DNA of 33,837 bases from SCUN01 sp964343975 (GTDB taxonomy: Bacteria > Acidobacteriota > Vicinamibacteria > Vicinamibacterales > SCN-69-37): the NCBI GenBank assembly GCA_964343975.1, contig CAYFLU010000013.1, positions 1 to 33,837 of the forward strand, in the 5' to 3' direction. Below are positions 27,301 to 33,837 of this stretch, piece after piece (the first letter of the stretch is position 1; each line of letters begins with the position of its first letter). The position numbers and the translations under genes were made by a program. The notes below the pieces were generated by a model. That model saw only the letters and a program-made list of their open reading frames with translations, did no database searches and was not told the origin of the DNA.

Positions 27301-30300
27301 CTGTGCGCGTTCCTCGTGGTGGCCGAGTCGCAGTCGCTCACGCTCGACGACGTGCGCGCGTTCGTCGCGGCGCGTCTGCCTGAACCGTTCGTGCCGTCCC
27401 GCTTCGCGCGGTTGGCCGCGCTGCCGCTCACACCGAACGGCAAGATCGATCGCGCCGCGCTCCTGGCCACGGACACGACCGCGCTCGACACGACGCGCGC
27501 CTACGTCGCACCAGCCACCGACGCGGAAGTGTTGCTCGCCGGTATCTGGCGCGACGTGTTGCACGCGCCTCGCGTGGGCGTGACCGACGACTATTTCGCC
27601 AGCGGCGGAGACTCCCTGAAGGCGCTGCAGGTCGTGTCGCGTGCGGCACGCGCGGGCTGGCGGTTGCGCGTGCGCGACGTGTTCACATATCCGACGATCG
27701 CGGAACTCGCGCGGCACGCCACACGCGAGACCGCGGCCGCCGATCAGGGACCGCTCACCGGCGACGTGCCGTTGCTGCCGATTCAGCGCTGGTTCTTCAC
27801 CGAACACGCCGGCCCTTATCACCACTTCAACCAGTCGGTCGTGCTCCAGTGGCGCGGCCGCGTGGATCGTGGCGCGCTGGCCGACGCCGTGGCTGCGCTC
27901 CTTGATCATCACGACGCATTGCGCGCGCGGTTCTCGATGGGACCATCCGGGGCGTGGACGCAGACGATCGCCCCGACCGGCGTGCGCGTGCCCATCGACG
28001 ACGCGGCGTCACTCGATGCCGCCGGCGCCGTGCAGGCCACGCTCGATCCGGCCCACGGACGCCTGCTCGCTCTTGTCGTGATCCCGGGTGCCACGGACGA
28101 CCAGGTGCTCGTGGCGATGCACCATCTGGTGATCGACGGGGTGTCGTGGCGCGTGTGGCTCGAAGATCTCCACACCGCGTACGTGCAGCGCACGCAGGGA
28201 GCAGCGGTCCAGCTGCCGGCCAAAACCGTGTCGGTGCTCGGATGGGCCCGCGCACTCGCCGCATGGACCGAATCCGACGCGGCCCGGATCGAATACGACT
28301 ACTGGACCGACGTCGCGGCCACAACGGCCACGCTCCCAGTGGACGGCCCGGCGATCGCCGGCGCACCACACACCGCCATCGCGCGGCTCGACCGCGACAC
28401 CACCACCACGCTGCTGGGTGATGCGCATCGCGCCTATCGCACGCAGGCCAACGACCTGCTCTTGACGGGCCTCGCCATGGCGCTCGACGACGCGTGCGAT
28501 GCGCGACAGGTGCTGGTGACGGTGGAAGGTCACGGCCGTCACGACGCCCTCGACATCGATGTCAGCCGCACGGTGGGCTGGTTCACGAGCCGGTATCCGG
28601 TGCGTCTCGATCACGTCGACGGCGATCTGCGCGCGCGCATCCGGCACACCAAAGCGCTCTTGCGACGCGTGCCGTCGCGCGGGTTCGGGTACGGCGTGCT
28701 GCGGTATCTCGGCAGACCGGCGGACGCGGCGGCGCTCGCGTGCCGGCCCTCGATCGGCTTCAACTATCTCGGCGGCTTCGACGCCGGCACGACCGACGGC
28801 GCGTTCCGCGTGACGGATCGTGCGGCCGGCGATGCGGTGCGGCACGACTGGGCCCACGATCACGACATCGACATCGTGGCCACCGTGTTCGACGGCGCGC
28901 TCGAGATCCGCGTCGAAGGCACGCGCGGACGCGTGCAGGCCGCGCGTGTCGAACGGCTGGCGACGGCGTTGGCCGGGCACTTGCGCGCGCTCGTCACGCA
29001 CTGCATGGCGCAACCGGGGGAACCCACCCCCGAAGACCTGACGGTGCCCGGACTCGATCTGCGCACCTTCGACGCGATCGTCGCCGCGCACGGACACACG
29101 CCGGCCGAGATCGACGACCTGCTGCCGCTGTCGCCGATGCAGGAAGGGTTCCTGATCCACGCGTTGTCGGAAGCCTCGGGCGCGTACTTCGAACAGTCGG
29201 CCTATCGCTTGCGCGGCGCGGTGGATCCGGCGGCGTTCGAGGCCGCGTGGAACCGGCTGCTCGCGCGCTATCCCAACCTGCGCGTGAACTTCTGGCACGA
29301 CGATCTGCCGCGGCCGGTGCAGGCCGTGCTGCGCGACCGTCGCGTGGAGTTCGTTTCGGAAGACTGGCGCGCGCTCGATGCGGATGCCGCTCGCACCGCC
29401 TTGGCGGCGTTCCGTGCGCGCGAACGGCAGCGACACTTCGACCTCGCGCGCGATCCGCTCGTGCGCGTGGCGCTCTTCCGCATCGGCCCCGACGTGTTCG
29501 ATGCCGTGTGGAGCTTCCCACATCTGCTGCTCGATGGCTGGAGCGCGGGCATCCTCCTGAACGAACTGCTAACGATCTACGCGGCGCTCGTGGGCGGCGC
29601 CGCGCCGGTGCTCGCCGAGCCGGTACCGTACAAGCGCTACCTGCAATGGCTCGAGCGCCACGATCGTCAGGCGTCCCTCGCGTGCTGGCGCGACGCGCTG
29701 AACGGGTACGACGAAGCCGTGTCGGTGCCGGGTGAGCGGCGACTGGCGCATCAGCCGTATCGCGCGCTCTCGCAGACGTGGATGATCGGCGCGGATGACA
29801 CGCACGCGCTCAAAGCACTGGCCGCGCGCCTGCACGTGACACTCAGCACCGTTGTGCAAACGCTCTGGGCCGCGCTCCTCGCCGCCTATGCGGATCGCGA
29901 TGACGTCGTCTTTGGCGCCACCGTGTCGGGCCGGCCCGAAGACCTGTCGGGCGTCGAGCGCATGGTCGGCCTGTTCATCAACACGCTGCCGGTGCGCGTG
30001 CGGCTCAGCGACGATGACGCGTTCGAGACCGTGGCGCGACGAGTGCAAGCCGAGCAACTGGCGGCGCACGCGCACGCCGCGACGCCACTCGCCGACATCC
30101 AGGCGCTGGGCACGCTCGGGAGCCGGCTGTTCGACCACATCCTCGTCTTCGAGAACTACCCGCTCGACCAGCAACTGCGCGAACTCGGATCCGTCTTGCG
30201 CGTGGAATCGTCGGACGTCTTCGAGCAGGTGCACTACGACCTCGGCTTGCTCGTCGCGGAAAGCCGCGATGCCCTGCAAATGCGCTTCATCGCGAACGGC

Positions 30301-33300
30301 GAGGTGTATCCCGAAGCGCGGCTCGCACGTGTGGCCGCGCATTTCGTCGAGCTGATGCACGGCGTGATCGCCGCCCCCGACGCGTCGCTGCGTCGTCACC
30401 ACATCGTGCCGCCGGCCGAGCGCGCAGCGTTGGCAGCGTTCAATGTCACGCCGGGTGCGCCGCCGGCCGGTGAGACGCTCGTGTCATTGACCACGCGGCA
30501 GGCGCTCGCGACGCCCGATGCGGTGGCGCTGATCGATGGCGAACGCGCACTCACGTATCGCGACCTGCATGCCCGCGCGGATCGATGGGCGGCGGCCCTG
30601 CGCGCACGCGGGGTCGGACCGGAAACACTCGTCGGCGTGTTCGTGCATCGCACGACGGACCTGATCGTCGGCCTGCTGGCGGTGCTCAAGGCCGGCGGCG
30701 CCTACGTACCGCTCGACCCGAACTATCCGGCGGATCGCATCGCGTTCCTGCTGCAGGACGCGCAGATGGCGCTCGTCCTGACAGAACGCCGCCTGCGCGC
30801 GGATGTGCCGCGGCCCGACGCCGATGTGTGGTGTCTGGACGACGCACCGCCGACGGCCGCGTCGCAGGCCACAACGCCGGTCGATCCTGCGCATCTCGCC
30901 TACATCATCTACACGTCGGGATCGACCGGGACGCCCAAGGGCACGGCCATCAGTCACAGCGCCGCCGCCGCACTCGTGGAATGGGCGCGCCATACCTACA
31001 CGCCTGACGAACTGCGCGGCGTGCTGGCGTCGACGTCGGTGTGCTTCGACCTGTCCATCTTCGAGATCTTCGTCACGCTGTCGCTCGGCGGCACCGTGAT
31101 CCTCGCGGAGAATGCGCTGGCGCTGCCCACGCTACCGGCGGCGTCGTCAGTGACGCTCGTCAACACGGTGCCGTCGGCGATGACGGAGCTCGTACGGATG
31201 GGCGGCCTGCCCGCGTCGGTCGTCACCGTGAATCTGGCCGGTGAGCCGCTCCCGGCGCGGTTGGTGGACGCGATTTACGCCGTCCCGACCGTGCGGCGGG
31301 TGTGCGATCTGTATGGGCCGTCGGAAGATACGACGTACTCGACGTTCGTCGAACGCACCGCCGGCGGTCCGGAAACGATCGGCGGTCCGCTCGCGCATTC
31401 CCACACCGAGATCTACCTGTTGAATCGCTGGCTCGAACCGGTGCCGATCGGTGTGGCCGGCGAACTGTTCCTCTCGAGCGACAAGCTGTGCCGTGGTTAT
31501 CTGAATCGGCCCGCGCTCACCGCCGAGCGGTTCCTCCCGAATCCGTTCAGCCGTGTGCCGGGCGCGCGCATGTATCGCACCGGCGACCTCGCGCGGTATC
31601 GCGAAGACGGACGGATTGAATTCCTCGGTCGACTTGATCATCAGGTGAAGATCCGCGGCTTCCGCGTGGAGCTCGGCGAAATTGACGCCACGCTGCGACG
31701 CACCGGATGGGTACGTGACGTCGCGGTGGTGGCGCGTCACGACGGGGCCAGTCAATCGATTGCGGCGTATCTCGTTGCGGCTGACGACGCGCCGAAGGAC
31801 GCCGCGGCCTACCGCGACGCGCTCGCACGCACGCTGCCCGACTACATGGTGCCGGCGCATGTCGTGTTTCTCGATGCGCTGCCGCGGACACCGAACGGCA
31901 AACTCGATCGCCGCGCGCTGCCCGCGCCGACGGCCGTCGCCGACGCCACCCACGATGTGCCGCGTACCGCGCTCGAGGCGACGCTCGCGTCCCTGTGGCG
32001 CGATGCGCTCGAGGTCGAGCGCATCGGGATCTTCGACGGCTTCTTCGATCACGGCGGCCACAGCTTGAAGGCCGCGCGCATGATCGCGCGGGCGCGCCAG
32101 ACCTACGGACTCGACGTGTCACTGCGGGATCTGTTCCTGCATTCGACCATCGCCGCGCTCGCCGCCGAATTGCAGTCGCGGCAACAGGTCTCAGTGGCGC
32201 CGATTCCGGCCGTCGCCCCGGCGCCGCACTATCCCGTGTCGTACGGACAACGGCGGCTATGGGTGCTCGAGCAACTGCGCGGCGACGGCCCGTCGGCGTA
32301 TCACGTGCCCGCCGCGTTCCGTTTGCGTGGACGCGTGGAGGCCGCCGCACTCGAGCGCGCCTTCCAGGCCGTGATCGATCGCCACGAGGTCTTGCGCACG
32401 CAGTTCCTGGTGGTCGCGGGCGAGCCGCGTCAGCAGATCGTCGCGTCGGTGGCTTTCACGCTCGACGTGCATGACGTGTCGCGGCACCGCGATCCACAGG
32501 CGGCTGCGGATGATGCGCTGCGCGCCATGGCCAGTGTGCCGTTCGACCTCGGCGCAGCACCGCTCCTGCGCGCCGCGCTGTATCGCGTCGCGAACGACAC
32601 GTGGACACTCGGCGTGGTGATGCACCACATCGCCACCGACGGCTGGTCGATCCCCGTGCTGATGCGCGAGCTGGTGATCGCCTACCGCGATGCGCTCGAC
32701 GGCCGTGCGCCGGACCTGCCCGCGCGACGCGTGCAGTACAAGGAGTACGCGGCCTGGCAGCGCGCGGAACTCGACGCGGCCGATCACGACGCGCATCGCG
32801 AGTATTGGCGCGCGCGGTTCCGCGACCTGCCGGCACCGCTCGAGTTGCCGACGGATCGACCGCGCGGCCCCGTCCAGACTTTCGACGGCGATCAGTACTG
32901 CCTCGCGCTCGATCCCGCCCTCTCGGCCGGCGTGCGTGCGCTCGCGGCCTCACAGGGCGCCACCGTGTTCATGACGCTGCTGGCCGCGGCCACCACGTTG
33001 TTGTCCCGCACCGCGGGCCAGCGCGATCTGACCGTCGGCAGTCCGATTGCCGGGCGCACGCACCCCGATCTGCACGATCAGATCGGCTACTTCGTCAACA
33101 CCGTGCCGCTGCGCCTCACCGTGCACGATGACGACACGTTCGCGTCACTGATGGCGCGTGCGCGCGACGTGGTCACGGGCGCTGACGCGCATCAGACCTA
33201 TCCGTTCGATCGCCTCGTGGACGATCTCGCCATCGTGCGCGACCTCGCCCGGTCGCCGCTCTTCGACGTGATGGTCGCCATGGATCAAGGCGATGACGGC

Positions 33301-33837
33301 GCCTTGGCGCTGCCGGGCGTCGAGATCACGCCGCGGCCGCTCGAATACCGCATCAGCAAGTTCGATCTGACGATCACCGGACGCGAAAGGCCCGATGAGC
33401 GGCTCGACGTGTTCTTCGAGTTCAACACCGCGCTCTTCGACGCGGCGTCGATCGCACGGCTCGCGCGCCGGTTCGAAACGCTGCTGCGTGCCGCCGTGCG
33501 GCGGCCCGTCGAACGCCTCGCACAGTTGCCCTGGCTCCCGGCCGACGAACACGCGCTCGTCGTCGAGGCGCACAATTTCGCTCCGCTGGCGCATCCGCAG
33601 GGCCAGAGCCTGGCCGCGCGATTCGAAGCGCAGGCACAGGCGACGCCGGATCACACGGCGCTGGTGTTCGGCGATCGCCGGTGGACGTATCGCGCGCTCG
33701 ACGCCCGCGCCAATGGCGTGGCGAACGCGCTGCGCGCCGCCGGCGTGACGGCGCCGGAGACTCCCGTCGGCCTCCTCGCGGACGCCTCCGACGCGCTCAT
33801 CGTCGGTCTCATCGGCATTCTCAAAGCCGGCGCGGCG
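21340..33837 (+). CDS. NRPS2: multimodular peptide synthetase (3 full modules plus a partial fourth), runs off the window end
   Basis: The frame is open for all 4166 visible codons; domain motifs checked along its length keep one frame. The N-terminus (VSELDDKKKALLARLLAKEG) is a basic docking helix. Module 1: C (HHIVADG, 169-175), A with pocket D-F-W-N-I-G-M-V-H-K, an exact match to the classical Thr code, and PCP (Ser1038). Module 2: C (HHAILDG, 1245-1251), A with D-A-T-K-V-G-E-V-G-K, close to the Asn code, PCP (Ser2092), and epimerase (about 2140-2560; HHLVIDG at 2261, EGHGR, RTVGWFTSRYPV, FNYLG), giving D-Asn. Module 3: C with PHLLLDG (His2728), A with D-L-F-N-N-A-L-T-Y-K, a known Ala code, and PCP (Ser3575). 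Module 4: C (HHIATDG, 3762) and the first part of an A domain. Codes were read by hand against PheA. No thioesterase is in view. GTG at 21340 follows GGAG. Confidence 0.93.
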   Translation, partial: MSELDDKKKALLARLLAKEGLTATQTPRIAARIDAGPAVLSFAQRRLWLLEQMALPGPPAYNMPAAWIIDGPLDPHALRDAFNRLLARHDILRTRIVTIDGEPRQVVDRDAVLVIGRDDVSSDADPLARFTATADALATQPFDLGRAPLVRAHLTTLGHERHGLAVVLHHIVADGWSLPILMRELMAAYSDTRHGRPSSLPPLPLQYADYAEWHRTVIDSAEGRPHRDFWTRAFAHPPTPADVPASAPRPTERSFRGAGLQWTFSSELAAALHRLARTEGASVFMTLLASVQVLLARVSGQSDVIVGSPMAGRVRPELGDQIGFYVNMLPLRTVVDHAEPFRALLRRVSDATGRALEHEIYPFDQLVHELHLDRDLARSPLFDVVVVVDQAGEAALGFEGLTVTPLMRPRVSSKFDLTFHFVESPTTLALTIEYSTDLFTAARVTQIAEQLETLLQAIAHQPGAATGRLPMLSSTARAATIARSVARDAVAPGPHVVSRFESAAAAQPHAVAVTCDDASLTYDALNARANQVAHRLRAAGVTVESRVGVCLTRSIDLVVAILGVVKAGGAYVPLDPSYPVERLRYLIADSGMSVVLTEPGATPDALRDWHGTTLVVDDATLEGAPRANPNVTIALDQAAYVIYTSGSTGQPKGCVVTHGNIARLLSATDAWFHFGPDDTWTLFHSYAFDFSVWELWGALACGGRLVVVPYWVSRSPDAFLALLSRERVTVLNQTPSAFRELMRADAATPQTLALREVIFGGEALDIPSLAPWFAAHGDREPRLVNMYGITETTVHVTYRPITAADAAAGSGSVIGVGIPDLSVHLLDANFEPVPVGVTGEIFVGGAGVCRGYLDRPALTAERFVPDPFATTPGARLYRSGDLGRWTDTGDLEYLGRRDAQVKIRGFRIETGEIEAALRAAGPISDAIVIARAHAGGKQLVAYVVADEASDLSSLRTTLERTLPDYMVPAHVVRVPARPLTANGKLDVAALPEPDSVTHTTYAPPRTDAETALCEVWADALGLERVGIDDNYFELGGDSILALRVIASARARGVAFGIRDLYQRRTVRALAEALAAAPEAATPAAVARPSLTRGALLGDADRARVPAEAEDAYPQSRLQAGMFFHSALDPESAVFHDLFSYRLDLPFDEAAWRTAADALAARHPVLRTSFHWAPYDEPVQVVWRDVRVPVDVYDLRAVPVEQHDALIAHWLEHEKTQAFDPAHAPLWRVHVHARGPRDLQLTADFHHAILDGWSFARLMSELVEHYLQIVEPASSPDHTPLAAPAGHFRDFIALERDALASVESRAYWTAQIAALPDTVLPRLASGPSQPASMEIPLIDGAAVQARAQQLGVPVKSVCLAAHAAVLAFLTGQSEIVTGLTTNGRPDDAGADAVAGLFLNTVPFRLRTDTRTWQDLIAAAFAGEQDLLPHRRFPLAEIKTLAGAGNRALYDAGFNFVHFHVYRAIGSRVTMTSMTAFEQTDYAFVANFSVDPRDGSLALRLSYDTGQFSETQMRGIGRAYARALEAAASAPATPACATPLLDDVDTRRALIARARGPEMPAPRWTLVSRLAEVTAARPDAIAMRVGDRTWSYRALDDATTRVAQHLRAAGVGPGALVGLCVPRSEWLLISLLATLKAGGAYVPIDPAYPDERIDYLRTDSGARVVLTDGTRAGLDVTALGAAPAVALGAPGEDDLAYVIYTSGSTGRPKGTMVPHAGLAHYLDWAVREYRLGPTSRALVHSSVSFDATITSLLAPLAAGGTVELLPEGPGVSALADALMQSAAYSLVKITPAHLDLLRHELGDAGLRATVDAFVIGGEALLDATLTWWRAHAPGARFLNEYGPTETVVGCAIYEDRGAGPAAVPIGRPIDRMHLYVLDPAGRPVPTGATGELFIGGAGVARGYLQRPALTAERFVPDPFSTTPGARMYRTGDLARWRDDDVLEYLGRNDFQVKVRGHRVELGEIEAVLTTHPHVREAAVVARAAQGTHELCAFLVVAESQSLTLDDVRAFVAARLPEPFVPSRFARLAALPLTPNGKIDRAALLATDTTALDTTRAYVAPATDAEVLLAGIWRDVLHAPRVGVTDDYFASGGDSLKALQVVSRAARAGWRLRVRDVFTYPTIAELARHATRETAAADQGPLTGDVPLLPIQRWFFTEHAGPYHHFNQSVVLQWRGRVDRGALADAVAALLDHHDALRARFSMGPSGAWTQTIAPTGVRVPIDDAASLDAAGAVQATLDPAHGRLLALVVIPGATDDQVLVAMHHLVIDGVSWRVWLEDLHTAYVQRTQGAAVQLPAKTVSVLGWARALAAWTESDAARIEYDYWTDVAATTATLPVDGPAIAGAPHTAIARLDRDTTTTLLGDAHRAYRTQANDLLLTGLAMALDDACDARQVLVTVEGHGRHDALDIDVSRTVGWFTSRYPVRLDHVDGDLRARIRHTKALLRRVPSRGFGYGVLRYLGRPADAAALACRPSIGFNYLGGFDAGTTDGAFRVTDRAAGDAVRHDWAHDHDIDIVATVFDGALEIRVEGTRGRVQAARVERLATALAGHLRALVTHCMAQPGEPTPEDLTVPGLDLRTFDAIVAAHGHTPAEIDDLLPLSPMQEGFLIHALSEASGAYFEQSAYRLRGAVDPAAFEAAWNRLLARYPNLRVNFWHDDLPRPVQAVLRDRRVEFVSEDWRALDADAARTALAAFRARERQRHFDLARDPLVRVALFRIGPDVFDAVWSFPHLLLDGWSAGILLNELLTIYAALVGGAAPVLAEPVPYKRYLQWLERHDRQASLACWRDALNGYDEAVSVPGERRLAHQPYRALSQTWMIGADDTHALKALAARLHVTLSTVVQTLWAALLAAYADRDDVVFGATVSGRPEDLSGVERMVGLFINTLPVRVRLSDDDAFETVARRVQAEQLAAHAHAATPLADIQALGTLGSRLFDHILVFENYPLDQQLRELGSVLRVESSDVFEQVHYDLGLLVAESRDALQMRFIANGEVYPEARLARVAAHFVELMHGVIAAPDASLRRHHIVPPAERAALAAFNVTPGAPPAGETLVSLTTRQALATPDAVALIDGERALTYRDLHARADRWAAALRARGVGPETLVGVFVHRTTDLIVGLLAVLKAGGAYVPLDPNYPADRIAFLLQDAQMALVLTERRLRADVPRPDADVWCLDDAPPTAASQATTPVDPAHLAYIIYTSGSTGTPKGTAISHSAAAALVEWARHTYTPDELRGVLASTSVCFDLSIFEIFVTLSLGGTVILAENALALPTLPAASSVTLVNTVPSAMTELVRMGGLPASVVTVNLAGEPLPARLVDAIYAVPTVRRVCDLYGPSEDTTYSTFVERTAGGPETIGGPLAHSHTEIYLLNRWLEPVPIGVAGELFLSSDKLCRGYLNRPALTAERFLPNPFSRVPGARMYRTGDLARYREDGRIEFLGRLDHQVKIRGFRVELGEIDATLRRTGWVRDVAVVARHDGASQSIAAYLVAADDAPKDAAAYRDALARTLPDYMVPAHVVFLDALPRTPNGKLDRRALPAPTAVADATHDVPRTALEATLASLWRDALEVERIGIFDGFFDHGGHSLKAARMIARARQTYGLDVSLRDLFLHSTIAALAAELQSRQQVSVAPIPAVAPAPHYPVSYGQRRLWVLEQLRGDGPSAYHVPAAFRLRGRVEAAALERAFQAVIDRHEVLRTQFLVVAGEPRQQIVASVAFTLDVHDVSRHRDPQAAADDALRAMASVPFDLGAAPLLRAALYRVANDTWTLGVVMHHIATDGWSIPVLMRELVIAYRDALDGRAPDLPARRVQYKEYAAWQRAELDAADHDAHREYWRARFRDLPAPLELPTDRPRGPVQTFDGDQYCLALDPALSAGVRALAASQGATVFMTLLAAATTLLSRTAGQRDLTVGSPIAGRTHPDLHDQIGYFVNTVPLRLTVHDDDTFASLMARARDVVTGADAHQTYPFDRLVDDLAIVRDLARSPLFDVMVAMDQGDDGALALPGVEITPRPLEYRISKFDLTITGRERPDERLDVFFEFNTALFDAASIARLARRFETLLRAAVRRPVERLAQLPWLPADEHALVVEAHNFAPLAHPQGQSLAARFEAQAQATPDHTALVFGDRRWTYRALDARANGVANALRAAGVTAPETPVGLLADASDALIVGLIGILKAGAA

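Noticed and set aside
21340..33837. Possible frameshift or gene break in NRPS2
   Set aside because: HHxxxDG, A-domain, PCP and E motifs checked along its length all fall in the frame set by GTG at 21340, and the frame reaches the last base of the window.

Overview
The window is a high-GC stretch from a Gram-negative bacterium. It carries most of a fatty-acid-initiated polyketide/non-ribosomal peptide (lipopeptide) gene cluster. Two envelope genes at the left end point to an outer membrane: a DcaP-like porin and a DUF481-type barrel with the N-terminal domain I associate with Acidobacteriota and Gemmatimonadota. An acidobacterium is my best guess for the host, but this is inference; there is no rRNA or other marker.

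Layout. Positions 1-730 (minus) hold the start of a membrane-anchored dCache sensor protein cut by the window edge, divergent from a porin (794-2170, plus). A 19-bp-stem terminator (2192-2235) separates the porin from the convergent DUF481 protein (2259-3239, minus). That gene lies 25 nt downstream of the PKS arm, which runs leftward: PKS1 (8453-16942) and then PKS2 (3265-8463), overlapping by 11 nt. A 58-bp divergent intergenic region (16943-17000) separates PKS1 from NRPS1 (17001-20423, plus). An Fe(II)/2-oxoglutarate oxygenase with a WelO5-like layout (20431-21231, minus) sits tail-to-tail with NRPS1, 7 nt apart. A 108-bp region with a perfect 16-bp palindrome follows, and then NRPS2 (21340 to beyond 33837, plus), open over its whole visible 4166 codons. 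No stretch over 300 bases lacks a gene. I saw no tRNA, rRNA, CRISPR array or insertion sequence.

Assembly line. PKS1 = FAAL-ACP-KS-AT-DH(N half)-LLM-DH(C half)-KR-ACP. PKS2 = KS-AT(dead)-LLM-KR-ACP. NRPS1 = TubC docking domain-C-A-PCP. NRPS2 = C-A-PCP / C-A-PCP-E / C-A-PCP / C-A(cut). LLM means luciferase-like monooxygenase. Reading the binding-pocket residues by hand suggests a valine-like residue (NRPS1), then Thr, D-Asn and Ala, with the fourth NRPS2 substrate outside the window. Docking elements support the order PKS1, PKS2, NRPS1, NRPS2. The predicted product is a fatty acyl chain extended by two polyketide units, each from a module with a ketoreductase and a monooxygenase domain, then X(Val-like)-Thr(or Dhb)-D-Asn-Ala and further residues. 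No release domain is visible.

Most unusual features: (1) an LLM domain inserted inside a dehydratase domain that has lost both catalytic residues; (2) a neighbouring PKS module whose acyltransferase has lost its nucleophile (Ser to Gly) and flanking motifs; (3) two consecutive LLM-containing PKS modules without an aminotransferase; (4) an oxygenase that looks like the WelO5 halogenase family but keeps the HxD carboxylate of a hydroxylase.
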